A stretch of DNA of 64,000 nucleotides, taken from assembly GCF_030817495.1 (NCBI RefSeq), contig NZ_JAUSZK010000001.1:4629001-4693000 (forward strand), read 5' to 3'. This DNA comes from Streptomyces sp. V3I7 (lineage in GTDB: Bacteria; Actinomycetota; Actinomycetes; Streptomycetales; Streptomycetaceae). Positions 43,002-53,951 of the stretch are shown here, in pieces; position 1 is the stretch's first letter, and each line of letters starts with the position of its first letter. The notes beneath the pieces were generated by a model. The model was given only the letters and a program-made list of their open reading frames with translations. It did not search any database and was not told the origin of the DNA. Position numbers and translations under genes: made by a program.

Positions 43002-44888
43002 ATGCGACTCGTCATGAACGAACCCGTCGAACGGATGGAGCGCCCCTACGCGCGGCGCTGGTGGGCGCTCCTCGTGCTCTGTCTGAGCCTGCTGATCATC
43101 GTGATGGCCAACACGGCCCTCACGGTCGCGGCGCCCGACATGATCCGGGACCTGGACCTCTCCAGCGCCGACCTCCAGTGGGTGATCGACGGCTACACCG
43201 TCCCGTACGCCGCGCTGATGCTGCTGCTCGGCGTGATCGGCGACCGCCGCAGCCGCCGGGGCGCGCTCGTCCTCGGGCTCGCCGTCTTCGGAGGCGGGGC
43301 CGTCTTCGGCTACCTCGCGGACAGCGCCACGACCGTCATCGCGGCCCGTGCCGTCATGGGCGTCGGCGCGGCGCTCATCATGCCCGCCACGCTCTCCCTG
43401 CTCGCCGCGACCTTCCCGCGCGCCGAACGCACCCGGGCCATCACCCTGTGGACCGCCACGGCCGGCCTCGCCATCGCGGCCGGACCGGTGGTCGCGGGCG
43501 CCCTGCTGCGCGACCACGGATGGTCGTCGACCTTCCTGATCAACGTGCCCATCGCCGCCGTCGCGATCGTGGGTGCCCTGGTCCTGGTTCCGCCGTCCAA
43601 GGCGGCCGCCGGCCCGGACGGCACCCGCGCGAGGATCGACTACGTCGGCGGTCTGCTGTCCGTGCTGTGGACCGGCTCGCTGATCTACATGATCATCGAG
43701 GGCCCGCACTTCGGCTGGGGCACCAAGGCCGTCACCGCCGCCGTCGTCGCGGGCGCCGGGCTGATCGCCTTCGTCCTGTGGGAGCTGCGCCACCCGCACC
43801 CCGTCCTCGACGTCCGCCGCTTCGCCGACCGCCGGTTCGCGGGCTCCAACCTCGCCGTCGCCCTCTTCTTCCTCGCCGTCTTCGGCGCCTTCTACTACCT
43901 CACCCAGCACCTCCAGTTCGTGCTGCGCTACGACGCCCTGGAGACCGGTGTCCGCATGCTGCCGCTGGCCGGCGCCGTCTTCGTCGGCTCGGCGGTCACC
44001 GGCTTCCTGACCCCGCGCATCGGTATGAAGTGGACGGTCGGCGCGGGCATGGTCGGCGGCACGACCGCCCTCGCCCTGCTGACCCGGGTGGACGCCGCGT
44101 CGACGTACGGCGACTTCGTGCCCCCGCTCATCGTCCTCGGCCTGGCCATCGGCCTCGCGCTCTCGCCCTGCACGGACGCGATCATGGGCGCGTTCCCGGA
44201 GTCCCAGCTGGGCGTCGGCGGCGCCGTGAACGACACCTCGCTGGAACTCGGCGGCTCCCTCGGCATCGCGATCCTCGGCTCGCTCCTGTCGACGTCGTAC
44301 GACCACCACCTCGCGGACGCCACCCGGGGCAGCAAGCTGCCCTCCGACGCCCTGTCCACCGCCCAGGACTCGGTCGGCGCCGGCTACGCCGTCGCCCAGG
44401 GCATCGCCGACAAGGCACACCGGCTCGCGGCGCAGGCCGCCCACACGACCGACCCCCACCAGGCCGCCCAGTTGAAGGCACAGGCCCAGGCACTCGCGGC
44501 CGGCGCCCGCCAGATGACGGACGCCGTCGGCTCCTCGTTCGCCGACGCGGTGGCCCACACCAGCCTCATCGGCGCGGCCATCCTGGGCCTCGGCACGCTC
44601 GTGGTGATCCTGCTGCTCCCACGCCGCAACCGGACCGCGGCGAAGCCGCCGACTCCGGCGGCGGGAACGCCGGTCGCCGGGGAGGCGTCGGCTGAGGCCG
44701 GGGAGGCGTCGGCTGAGGCCGGGGAGAAGTCGGCTGAGGTCGAGGGGATGTCGGCCGGAGAAGCGAAGTCGGCCGCGGAGGAGAAGCCGGTCGAGGTGGA
44801 GCAGTCGACCGAGGCAGAGCAGCCGACTGAGGCTGAGCAGGAGGAAAAGGGGGAACAGGAGGAACTCGCGGACAGTAAGGCGAGCTGA
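43002..44888 (+). CDS. MFS transporter, DHA2 (EmrB/QacA) family
   Basis: A 628-residue multidrug exporter with 14 predicted spans from about residue 22 to 545. Motif A-like LGVIGDRRSRRG and motif C-like WTATAGLAIAAGPVVAGALL are visible. The C-terminal 75 residues are a hydrophilic acidic tail that includes a 21-nt tandem repeat. The ATG 43002 was chosen, but 43014 is possible. AGGAAGG lies 11 nt upstream of the first. Divergent from tetR. Confidence 0.9.
   Translation: MRLVMNEPVERMERPYARRWWALLVLCLSLLIIVMANTALTVAAPDMIRDLDLSSADLQWVIDGYTVPYAALMLLLGVIGDRRSRRGALVLGLAVFGGGAVFGYLADSATTVIAARAVMGVGAALIMPATLSLLAATFPRAERTRAITLWTATAGLAIAAGPVVAGALLRDHGWSSTFLINVPIAAVAIVGALVLVPPSKAAAGPDGTRARIDYVGGLLSVLWTGSLIYMIIEGPHFGWGTKAVTAAVVAGAGLIAFVLWELRHPHPVLDVRRFADRRFAGSNLAVALFFLAVFGAFYYLTQHLQFVLRYDALETGVRMLPLAGAVFVGSAVTGFLTPRIGMKWTVGAGMVGGTTALALLTRVDAASTYGDFVPPLIVLGLAIGLALSPCTDAIMGAFPESQLGVGGAVNDTSLELGGSLGIAILGSLLSTSYDHHLADATRGSKLPSDALSTAQDSVGAGYAVAQGIADKAHRLAAQAAHTTDPHQAAQLKAQAQALAAGARQMTDAVGSSFADAVAHTSLIGAAILGLGTLVVILLLPRRNRTAAKPPTPAAGTPVAGEASAEAGEASAEAGEKSAEVEGMSAGEAKSAAEEKPVEVEQSTEAEQPTEAEQEEKGEQEELADSKAS
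44676..44738 (+). repeat. three 21-nt tandem repeats in MFS tail
   Basis: GCCGGGGAGGCGTCGGCTGA-type units at 44676, 44697 and 44718 encode AGEASAE-like heptapeptides. The third is imperfect. They lie in-frame, so repeat number can vary without disrupting the exporter. Confidence 0.85.
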
Positions 44889-45084
44889 GGCTGCGGGTCG
44901 CCCCGCGGGGGAGCGGGGGGCCAAGGGGGCCCGGCACCCGAGGGGTGACCGGCCCCCGGCCAGGGGTGCAGGGGGCGCAGTCCCCGTCGCGGTCTGGGGC
45001 GGAGCCCCAGGGGGGCACCTTTCAGCCGACCGAGTCGGGTGGTTGGGTGGGCAAAGATCCGCGACCCAAGCGGAGCGCGACCCC

Positions 45085-45115
45085 TTGCCCTGACGTCGGC
45101 GTCAACCCCTACCGT
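45085..45115 (+). promoter_or_regulatory. MerR-type 19-bp-spaced promoter and operator
   Basis: TTGCCC and TACCGT are separated by 19 nt, the unusual spacing of MerR-controlled promoters. The spacer contains the dyad TGACG-TCGG-CGTCA (45091-45104). The ATG lies 7 nt past the -10 box, so the mRNA is probably leaderless. Confidence 0.75.
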
Positions 45116-45122
45116 CACAGAC

Positions 45123-45551
45123 ATGCGAATCGGCGAACTGGCCGCGCGGGCCAGGACCACCACGCGCACCCTCAGGTACTACGAGGCGCGGGGGCTGCTG
45201 CCCGCGCGGCGCGACGGCAACGGGCACCGGGCGTACGACGAGCGGGACCTGGAGTTGCTCGCGCAGATCCGGACGCTGCAGGACTTCGGGTTCGAGCTGG
45301 AGGAGACCCGGCCCTTCGTCGAATGCCTGCGGGCCGGACACCCGGAGGGCGACTCCTGTCCCGCCTCGCTCGCGGTCTACCGGCGCAAGCTGGACGAGCT
45401 CGACGCGCTCATCGGGGAGCTGCGGGCGGTGCGCGAGAAAGTCGCCGGGCAGCTCCGGCGGGCCGAGAGCGCGCGCGACGAGCTGGCCGCCGAGGCGCTG
45501 GTTCCGGGGGGTCCGGAACCCGTATGCGAACTGGGAGGGCAGGCAGGATGA
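45123..45551 (+). CDS. MerR family regulator with cysteine pair
   Basis: A 142-residue MerR regulator. The N-terminal HTH (MRIGELAARARTTTRTLRYY, then GLLPARRDGNGHRAYDE) is canonical. The long dimer helix is followed by a Cys pair separated by 11 residues (FVECLRAGHPEGDSC), plus a late Cys (EPVCELGG). The paired thioredoxin gene, translationally coupled by ATGA, suggests a thiol- or metal-sensing switch. The inducer is not established. Confidence 0.92.
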   Translation: MRIGELAARARTTTRTLRYYEARGLLPARRDGNGHRAYDERDLELLAQIRTLQDFGFELEETRPFVECLRAGHPEGDSCPASLAVYRRKLDELDALIGELRAVREKVAGQLRRAESARDELAAEALVPGGPEPVCELGGQAG

Positions 45552-45880
45552 CCGTGGTGAGCGGGCTGGCCGAGGTGACGGACGCGGACTTCGAGGCGGA
45601 GGTGATCGGCTCCGAACTGCCGGTGCTGGTGCAGTTCACGGCAGACTGGTGCGGGCCGTGCCGGCAACTGGCGCCGGTGCTGAAGGACCTCGCCTTCGAG
45701 GAGGGCGACCGGCTGAAGGTCGTACAGCTGGACGTCGACCGCAATCCGGGGACCACCGTGGCGTACGGCGTGCTGTCGACGCCCACGCTGATGGTGTTCC
45801 GCGACGGGGAGCCGGTGCGGTCGATGGTCGGGGCGCGCCCCAAGCGGCGCCTGTTGGAGGAGCTGTCCGACCTCCTCTGA
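45548..45880 (+). CDS. trxA: thioredoxin
   Basis: A 110-residue thioredoxin with the canonical WCGPC active site in FTADWCGPCRQLAPVL, cis-Pro in STPTLMVFRDG and standard fold. It reduces protein disulfides using thioredoxin reductase. The ATG overlaps the merR stop, so its level follows the MerR regulator. A strong terminator follows. Streptomyces carry several thioredoxins; this one is unusual in being under MerR control. Confidence 0.93.
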   Translation: MTVVSGLAEVTDADFEAEVIGSELPVLVQFTADWCGPCRQLAPVLKDLAFEEGDRLKVVQLDVDRNPGTTVAYGVLSTPTLMVFRDGEPVRSMVGARPKRRLLEELSDLL

Positions 45881-45919
45881 GGCCCTGCCCCGAGACCTGA
45901 TCCGAAGGCCGCCGAAACC

Positions 45920-45959
45920 AAAGAAATCCCCCGGGCAATTGCGCTCGGGGGATTTCTTT
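45920..45959 (+). terminator. terminator after merR-trx operon
   Basis: Perfect 14-bp arms AAAGAAATCCCCCG / CGGGGGATTTCTTT with a 12-nt loop, T-rich on both strands. Confidence 0.9.
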
Positions 45960-46043
45960 GCGTATATTCGATGATTCGCGACTTCGAATGAATGAGGTCA
46001 CGAAGAAGTTCGATGAGCAGAGTATATCCGGGCGGGAGTGGAA

Positions 46044-48305
46044 TTGTCAAACACCGAATTTCCGGACGTTGAATTGCGGCAGGAACAGGAATTCATCGAC
46101 GGACTGTACGCGCGTGTGGACGCGCTGCGCGGCGACACCGAGGCGGCGGTCGCGGACGCGCTCGCCCAGGGTGACAAGCCCATGCAGGCCCGGCTGGAGC
46201 GGGACATCGCGGTCGCCGAACGCTCGGGGCTGCTCGCCGCGCTCAACGCCGTGGACGGTTCGCTCTGCTTCGGCCGGATCGACCTGACCTCCGGCGCCGC
46301 CCACCACATCGGCCGTATCGGTCTGCGCCGCGACGACGCCGAGCGCACTCCGATGCTCATCGACTGGCGTGCCGACGTCGCCCGGCCTTTCTACCTCGCC
46401 ACCGGTCACACCCCGATGGGGTTGCGCCGGCGCCGGCACATCGCCACCAGCGGCCGCACCGTGACCTCCCTGCACGACGAGATCCTCGACCTCGGCGACC
46501 AGGAGCGGACCGGCCACGAGGACCCGACCGGCGACGCCGTGCTGCTCGCCGCGCTCAACTCCGCGCGCACCGGCCGGATGAGCGACATCGTGCAGACCAT
46601 CCAGGCCGAGCAGGACGAGATCATCCGCGCGCCGCACCGCGGGGTGCTCGTCGTCGAGGGCGGCCCCGGCACCGGCAAGACCGCCGTCGCCCTGCACCGT
46701 GCCGCGTACCTGCTCTACGAGCACCGGGAGCTGCTCGCCCGCCGCGCCGTCCTGATCGTCGGCCCCAACCCCGCGTTCCTCGGCTACATCGGCGAGGTGC
46801 TGCCCTCGCTCGGCGAGACGGGCGTACTGCTGTCGACGGTCGGCGAGCTGTTCCCGGGGGTGCGGGCGACTGCTCAGGACACTCCGGAGGCGGCCGCCGT
46901 GAAGGGCCGCGCCGACATGGCCGACGTCCTCGCCGCCGTCGTCCGCGACCGGCAGGCGCTGCCCGACCCGGTCATCGCCATCGAGCACGACCGCGAGACC
47001 CTCCTGCTCGACGACGGTCTGGTGAGCGTCGCCCGCGAGCGCACCCGCGCGGCGAAGCTGCCGCACAACGCGGCCCGCGAGCACTTCGAGGGGCACATCC
47101 TCAACACCCTCACCGACCTGGTCGCCGAGCGCATCGGCACCGACCCGTACGACGGCTCGAACCTGCTCGACCCCAGCGACATCACCCAGATCCGCGACGA
47201 GCTGGCCGAGAATCCCGACGTCTGGGCCGCCATCGACCAGTTGTGGCCGGTGCTCAGCCCGCAGCGGGTGGTCGCCGACCTCCTGGCCGACCCCGAGGGG
47301 TACCTCGGCGACGCGGACGCGGCCGCCGTCCGTCGCCCGGTCACCCGCGAGTGGACCGTCTCCGACGTACCGCTCCTGGACGAGGCCGCCGAACTGCTCG
47401 GCGTGGACGAGCGGACGGCCCGGGCGCGCGCCGAGCGCGAGCGGGAGACGCAGATCGCCTACGCGCAGGGCGTGCTCGACGTGTCGTACGCCTCGCGGAC
47501 GTACGAGTTCGACGACAAGGAAGACAGTGACCCGGATGCCTCCGAGGTCCTGTCCGCGCACGACATCATCGACGCCGAGCGCTTCGCCGAGCGCCACGAG
47601 GAGGAGGACTTCCGCAGCGCAGCCGAGCGCGCGGCCGCCGACCGCACCTGGGCCTTCGGGCACATCATCGTCGACGAGGCGCAGGAGCTGTCGCCGATGG
47701 CCTGGCGGCTGCTCATGCGGCGCAGCCCGACCCGCTCGATGACCCTGGTCGGTGACCCGGCCCAGACCGCCGAGGCGGCGGGCGTCGGCTCCTGGGCGGG
47801 CATCCTGGACCCGTACGTCGAGGACCGCTGGGAGCACACCCGCCTCGGTGTCAACTACCGCACCCCGTCCGAGATCATGGACCTGGCCGCGGCCGTGGTC
47901 CGCGCCGGGGACCCGGACTTCGAGCCGCCGAGCTCGGTGCGCTCCACGGGCGTACGTCCCTGGGTGCGGCAGGTCACCGAGGACCTGCCCGGCGCGGTCG
48001 AGAAGGCCGTCGCCGAACTGACCCCCGAAGAGGGCCGGTTGGCGGTGATCGCCCCGCGCGAGCTGCACCGGGCGCTGGCCGCCCGGCTCGACGGCGTGAC
48101 GGCGGGCGCCGCCCCCGACCTCACCCGCACCGTCGTCCTGCTCGACCCGCGCCAGGCCAAGGGGCTGGAGTTCGACTCGGTCCTGGTGGTCGAGCCGGGC
48201 GACTACGGCACGAGTGATCTGTACGTCGCGCTGACCCGGGCCACGCAGCGGCTCGGCGTGCTGTGCGCCGGCGCGCTGCCTCAGGGTCTGGCCGACACGG
48301 TGTGA
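46044..48305 (+). CDS. HelD/HelR-like UvrD-family ATPase
   Basis: A 753-residue SF1 helicase-like protein. The N-terminal coiled-coil arm (about 1-60) is followed by Walker A VEGGPGTGKTAVALHR, Walker B-like HIIVDEAQELSPMAW, VGDPAQTAEAAG (motif III) and later helicase motifs TPSEIMDLAAAV and RQAKGLEFDSVLVVE. This is the architecture of HelD, an RNA polymerase-recycling ATPase, and of HelR, which rescues RNA polymerase from rifamycins. TTG was chosen because GGAG lies 5 nt upstream; an overlapping GTG is two codons earlier. I see no clear rifamycin-associated element in the 160 nt upstream. Confidence 0.87.
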   Translation: MSNTEFPDVELRQEQEFIDGLYARVDALRGDTEAAVADALAQGDKPMQARLERDIAVAERSGLLAALNAVDGSLCFGRIDLTSGAAHHIGRIGLRRDDAERTPMLIDWRADVARPFYLATGHTPMGLRRRRHIATSGRTVTSLHDEILDLGDQERTGHEDPTGDAVLLAALNSARTGRMSDIVQTIQAEQDEIIRAPHRGVLVVEGGPGTGKTAVALHRAAYLLYEHRELLARRAVLIVGPNPAFLGYIGEVLPSLGETGVLLSTVGELFPGVRATAQDTPEAAAVKGRADMADVLAAVVRDRQALPDPVIAIEHDRETLLLDDGLVSVARERTRAAKLPHNAAREHFEGHILNTLTDLVAERIGTDPYDGSNLLDPSDITQIRDELAENPDVWAAIDQLWPVLSPQRVVADLLADPEGYLGDADAAAVRRPVTREWTVSDVPLLDEAAELLGVDERTARARAERERETQIAYAQGVLDVSYASRTYEFDDKEDSDPDASEVLSAHDIIDAERFAERHEEEDFRSAAERAAADRTWAFGHIIVDEAQELSPMAWRLLMRRSPTRSMTLVGDPAQTAEAAGVGSWAGILDPYVEDRWEHTRLGVNYRTPSEIMDLAAAVVRAGDPDFEPPSSVRSTGVRPWVRQVTEDLPGAVEKAVAELTPEEGRLAVIAPRELHRALAARLDGVTAGAAPDLTRTVVLLDPRQAKGLEFDSVLVVEPGDYGTSDLYVALTRATQRLGVLCAGALPQGLADTV

Positions 48306-48309
48306 CGGT

Positions 48310-48340
48310 GGAGGCCCGGGACGTCGTGTCCCGGGCCTCC
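48310..48340. terminator. bidirectional terminator helD / glgB
   Basis: Perfect 13-bp arms (GGAGGCCCGGGAC) with a GTCGT loop, between convergent genes. Confidence 0.88.
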
Positions 48341-48351
48341 GGCCGCCCGGC

Positions 48352-50694
48352 TCAGGCCGGCCGCAGCCACACCGTCGCCAGCGGCGGCAGCGTCAGGCGG
48401 ACGCTCGCCGCGCGGCCGTGCCAGCCCTGCGGTTCGGTCTTGACCGGGTGCGGGTGGACGATGTCGCCGCCGCCGTAGTGCGCCGCGTCGGTGTTGAGGA
48501 CCTCCGACCAGGCGGGGATGTCGTCCGGAACGCCCAGGCGGTAGTCGTGGCGTACGACGGGGGAGAAGTTCGAGACCGCGAGGAGCGGGTTGCCTTCGGC
48601 GTCGAGGCGCAGGAAGGCGAGGACGTCGTCCTCGGCCGCGTCGCCGACGACCCACTGGAAGCCGGACGGGTCGGTGTCGCGCTGCCACAGGGCCGGGGTG
48701 CGCCGGTACACGGAGTTGAGGTCGCGGACCAGGTCGCGCACGCCGCGGTGGTCCGCCTCGGCCCCGTACGCGGGGTCGAGCAGCCACCAGTCGGGGCCGT
48801 GTGCCTCGGACCACTCGGCGCCCTGGGCGAACTCCTGCCCCATGAAGAGGAGTTGCTTGCCCGGGTGGGCCCACATGAAGCCCAGGTAGGCGCGAAGCGT
48901 GGCGCGCCGCTGCCACCAGTCGCCGGGCATCTTCGACACCAGGGAGTGCTTGCCGTGCACAACCTCGTCGTGGGAGAGCGGCAGCACGTAGTTCTCGCTG
49001 TACGCGTACACCATCGAGAACGTCATCTCGTGGTGGTGGTAGGCGCGGTGCACCGGCTCGTGCCGCAGGTACTCCAGCGAGTCGTTCATCCAGCCCATGT
49101 TCCACTTCAGCCCGAAGCCGAGGCCGCCGAAGCCGCTCGGGCCGCGGTGGTGCGTGGGGCGCGTGACGCCGTCCCAGGACGTCGACTCCTCGGCGATCGT
49201 GACGACGCCCGGACAGAGCCGGTAGACGGTGGCGTTCATCTCCTGGAGGAAGGCCACCGCGTCCAGGTTCTCCCGGCCGCCCTGCTCGTTCGGGATCCAC
49301 TGGCCGGGCTCGCGCGAGTAGTCGAGGTAGAGCATCGAGGCGACGGCGTCCACGCGCAGTCCGTCGATGTGGAACTCCTCGCACCAGTACACGGCGTTCG
49401 CCACCAGGAAGTTGCGCACCTCGCGCCGGCCGAGGTCGAACTCGAGGGTGCCCCAGTCGGGGTGGGCGGCGCGCAGGGGGTCCTGGTGCTCGTACAGCGG
49501 GCGCCCGTCGAACTCCGCGAGCGCCCACTCGTCACGCGGGAAATGGGCCGGGACCCAGTCCATGATGACGCCGATGCCCGCCCGGTGGAGGGCGTCGATC
49601 AGGTACTTGAAGTCGTCGGGGGTGCCGAGGCGGGCGGTCGGCGCGTAGAAGCCGGTGACCTGGTAGCCCCAGGAGCCGCCGAAGGGGTGCTCGGCGACCG
49701 GCATGAACTCCACGTGCGTGAAGCCCAAGTCGCCCACGTAACGCGGCAGTTGGTCGGCGAGCTGGCGGTAGGTGAGCCCCGGGCGCCAGGAGGCGAGGTG
49801 GACCTCGTACACCGAGAACGGCGCCTCGTGCACGGGGATGTCCGCGCGGTGCGCCAGCCACTCGGCGTCGCCCCACTCGTGGTGCGAGGCCGTCACCACC
49901 GACGAGGTGGCCGGAGGCGTCTCGGTGCGGCGGGCCAGCGGATCGGCCCGCAGGGTGTGGGAGCCGTCCGGGCGGGTGATGTCGAACTTGTACAGCTCGC
50001 CCTCGCCGATCCCCGGCACGAACAGCTCCCAGACACCGGAGGAGCCCAGCGAGCGCATCGGGTACCCGGTGCCGTCCCAGAAGTTGAAGCCGCCGGCCAG
50101 CCGCACGCCGCGCGCGTCCGGCGCCCACACCGCGAACCGGGTGCCGGGCACGCCCTGGTGGGTCGTGGGGTGCGCGCCGAGCGCCTCCCACAGCCGCTCG
50201 TGCCGGCCCTCGCCGATCAGGTGCAGATCGAGCTCGCCGAGCGTGGGCACGAAGCGGTAGGCGTCCTCGGTCTCCTGGACCTCTCCCTCGTACGCGACCA
50301 GCAGCCGGTACTCCGGGACCTCGCGCAGCGGCAGCAGACCGGAGAAGAACCCCGCGCCGTCGTCGTGCAGTTCGGCCCGCAGGTCGCCCGAGACGACGGT
50401 GACGGAGCGCGCGTACGGACGGAAGGCGCGGAAGGCGACGCCGCCGGGCACCGCATGGGCGCCTAGGACGGTGTGCGGGTCGTGATGGGTGCCGTCGAGC
50501 AGACGGGCCCGGTCCTCCGCCGAGAGGGCGGGGGACACCGGCTGCTTCTTCCGCGCGGCCGCCGGTTTCCTCCCCGGCTTGGCGGGCCTGTCCTTGGGCG
50601 GCTTCTGCTCGGCGGACGCGGACTTCTTGACGGACGCGGACTTCCTGGGGTCGGGGACTGTCTTCTTGACGGGGGCTGTCTTCTTGGACGTCAC
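48352..50694 (-). CDS. glgB: 1,4-alpha-glucan branching enzyme
   Basis: A 780-residue GH13 enzyme that adds alpha-1,6 branches. The catalytic triad is visible: nucleophile Asp in [12 protein letters not shown], acid Glu in TIAEESTSW, and Asp in [14 protein letters not shown]48 domain precedes the barrel. A 55-residue Lys/Pro/Ala-rich tail at the N-terminus ([17 protein letters not shown]) is an unusual extra. The GTG start has GGGAGA upstream. It is the last gene of the GlgE operon, 24 nt after mak. Confidence 0.95.
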   Translation of the reverse strand: MTSKKTAPVKKTVPDPRKSASVKKSASAEQKPPKDRPAKPGRKPAAARKKQPVSPALSAEDRARLLDGTHHDPHTVLGAHAVPGGVAFRAFRPYARSVTVVSGDLRAELHDDGAGFFSGLLPLREVPEYRLLVAYEGEVQETEDAYRFVPTLGELDLHLIGEGRHERLWEALGAHPTTHQGVPGTRFAVWAPDARGVRLAGGFNFWDGTGYPMRSLGSSGVWELFVPGIGEGELYKFDITRPDGSHTLRADPLARRTETPPATSSVVTASHHEWGDAEWLAHRADIPVHEAPFSVYEVHLASWRPGLTYRQLADQLPRYVGDLGFTHVEFMPVAEHPFGGSWGYQVTGFYAPTARLGTPDDFKYLIDALHRAGIGVIMDWVPAHFPRDEWALAEFDGRPLYEHQDPLRAAHPDWGTLEFDLGRREVRNFLVANAVYWCEEFHIDGLRVDAVASMLYLDYSREPGQWIPNEQGGRENLDAVAFLQEMNATVYRLCPGVVTIAEESTSWDGVTRPTHHRGPSGFGGLGFGLKWNMGWMNDSLEYLRHEPVHRAYHHHEMTFSMVYAYSENYVLPLSHDEVVHGKHSLVSKMPGDWWQRRATLRAYLGFMWAHPGKQLLFMGQEFAQGAEWSEAHGPDWWLLDPAYGAEADHRGVRDLVRDLNSVYRRTPALWQRDTDPSGFQWVVGDAAEDDVLAFLRLDAEGNPLLAVSNFSPVVRHDYRLGVPDDIPAWSEVLNTDAAHYGGGDIVHPHPVKTEPQGWHGRAASVRLTLPPLATVWLRPA

Positions 50695-50717
50695 GGAGGC
50701 TTTCTCCCGGGCGAGAG

Positions 50718-52151
50718 TCAGGTGAGCTCGGACGTGGCGAGGCGGCGGACCGCCGACAGGGGGACGGGGAGCCAGTCGGGGCGGTGGCGGGCCTCGTAGG
50801 CGACCTCGTACACCGCCTTGTCGGTCTCGCAGGCCCGCAGCAGAACGGGATCGCTACGCGGATCGACGCCGGCGACCTCGGCGTACCCGGAGCAGTACGC
50901 CGCCCGGCACACGGCCGCCCAGCCCGGCACCGGCGGGGTCGCCGAGTGCGCCGCGTAGTCGAAGGAGCGGAGCATCCCGGCGATGTCCCGCACCGGCGGC
51001 TGCGGCATGCGGCGCTCGGCCAGCGGGCGGGCCGGCTCGCCCTCGAAGTCGATCAGCGACCAGTGGCCTCCCCCACCGCTCAACGCGTGGGAGGTGCCCC
51101 CAGTCGAGCGCAGGCACTGCCCGAGGTGCAGGTCGCCGTGGACGCGCTGGGCGGTCCAGGTGCGGCCCTCGGCGGCGAGGTCGGCGAGCGCCGCGTAGGC
51201 GGAGCGCAGCCCGGGCTCGTACGGACGCAGCGCGGGCACCGCCTGCGCGGTCGCCGCCAGACGCTCGGTCATGCCGTCGACCAGCTGCCGCAGCGGGCCA
51301 TGGCCCAGCGTGACCGTGGGCAGCGCGCGGGCGAGGGCCGTGTGGACCTCGGCGGTGGCCCGGCCCAGCGCCCGCGCCTCCGCGCCGAAGTTCTCGTACT
51401 CCTCACCCTTGGCCAGCTCGCGCAACGCCAGCTCCCAGCCGTCCGTGGCGCCCCGCAGAAACGGCTGGAGCACCGCGAGGACGTAACTCTCCCCGGCCGC
51501 CGCCTCCGCCCGCAGCCACGCCGTCGGCGCGGGCACCCGGGCGCAGCCGGCACGGGCCAGCGCCAGCGGCAGCTCCAGGTCCGGGTTGGTGCCGGGAACG
51601 ACGCGGCGGAGGAGCTTCAGGACGTACGTGTCGCCGTACACCACCGAGGAGTTGGACTGCTCGGCGGTCATCAGTCGCGGTATGAGGCCGCCTCGGATCT
51701 CCGAGCCCGGGTCCCGCTCGAAGCGGAGCCCGCCGATGCGGGCCTGGGAGCGCAGCGCCTCCAGGAGCACCTCGGCGGGCCGGGGGTCGTACAGGGCGTC
51801 GTACACCGTCCGTCCGGCGAGCGGCCCTTCCTGTACGTGGCCGATCAGCGCGGGCGCCAGCCGGGGCGGCAGCGCCTCGCGCACGCCTATGAGGAGCTGG
51901 TAGCAGTCGCCGGGGTGGGGCGGGGCGCCGGGCACGGCCGGCTGATGGACCCGGACCAGCAGATGGAGCAGCCCCAACCGGCCGTCGGACGGCAGGAGTT
52001 CGGTGACCGCCACCGGCGAGAACCCGGCGACGGGACGCCCCTTGCCCGCGAACCAGCGCTGCCTAGGCAGCCACTCGCGCAGCAGGGGACCCAGCGACGT
52101 GAGGAGGGACCCGGGACCTGTCGTCCCGGAAGGGGTGACAGTTTCCGCCAT
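50718..52151 (-). CDS. mak: maltokinase
   Basis: A 477-residue aminoglycoside-phosphotransferase-fold kinase (Pep2/Mak) that turns maltose and ATP into maltose 1-phosphate, the GlgE donor. Kinase motifs are clear: catalytic loop [12 protein letters not shown] and DFE-type LIDFEGEP. Between them is a Gly/Ser-rich insert ([16 protein letters not shown]) that corresponds to a palindromic DNA repeat. The [12 protein letters not shown] was chosen; the open frame extends upstream without a ribosome binding site. It follows treS by 87 nt and precedes glgB by 23 nt. Confidence 0.93.
   Translation of the reverse strand: MAETVTPSGTTGPGSLLTSLGPLLREWLPRQRWFAGKGRPVAGFSPVAVTELLPSDGRLGLLHLLVRVHQPAVPGAPPHPGDCYQLLIGVREALPPRLAPALIGHVQEGPLAGRTVYDALYDPRPAEVLLEALRSQARIGGLRFERDPGSEIRGGLIPRLMTAEQSNSSVVYGDTYVLKLLRRVVPGTNPDLELPLALARAGCARVPAPTAWLRAEAAAGESYVLAVLQPFLRGATDGWELALRELAKGEEYENFGAEARALGRATAEVHTALARALPTVTLGHGPLRQLVDGMTERLAATAQAVPALRPYEPGLRSAYAALADLAAEGRTWTAQRVHGDLHLGQCLRSTGGTSHALSGGGGHWSLIDFEGEPARPLAERRMPQPPVRDIAGMLRSFDYAAHSATPPVPGWAAVCRAAYCSGYAEVAGVDPRSDPVLLRACETDKAVYEVAYEARHRPDWLPVPLSAVRRLATSELT
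51066..51103. repeat. palindromic repeat inserted in mak
   Basis: CCTCCCCCAC and GTGGGAGG bracket a 10-nt centre, followed by TGCCCCCAG. It resembles a palindromic element I recall as common between Streptomyces genes. Here it is read in-frame as a Gly/Ser-rich linker between the kinase's two catalytic motifs. Confidence 0.5.
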
Positions 52152-52204
52152 GGCGTCACGTCCTTTCCCCGGGGCCATCGGGGTGGTTACTGATGGGTGC
52201 CCCG

Positions 52205-52230
52205 GGTGGGGCGGGGGAAACCGCCCCACC
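52205..52230 (-). terminator. hairpin between treS and mak
   Basis: GGTGGGGCGG and CCGCCCCACC pair around GGGAAA, 8 nt past the treS stop. Inside an operon it probably acts as a partial terminator or mRNA stabiliser. Confidence 0.55.
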
Positions 52231-52238
52231 GGCCGCGG

Positions 52239-53947
<1,709 letters not shown>

Positions 53948-53951
<4 letters not shown>

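Noticed and set aside
45881..46043. Rifamycin-associated element upstream of the HelD-like gene
   Set aside because: No convincing match to the inverted repeat expected; only the merR-trx terminator is seen.
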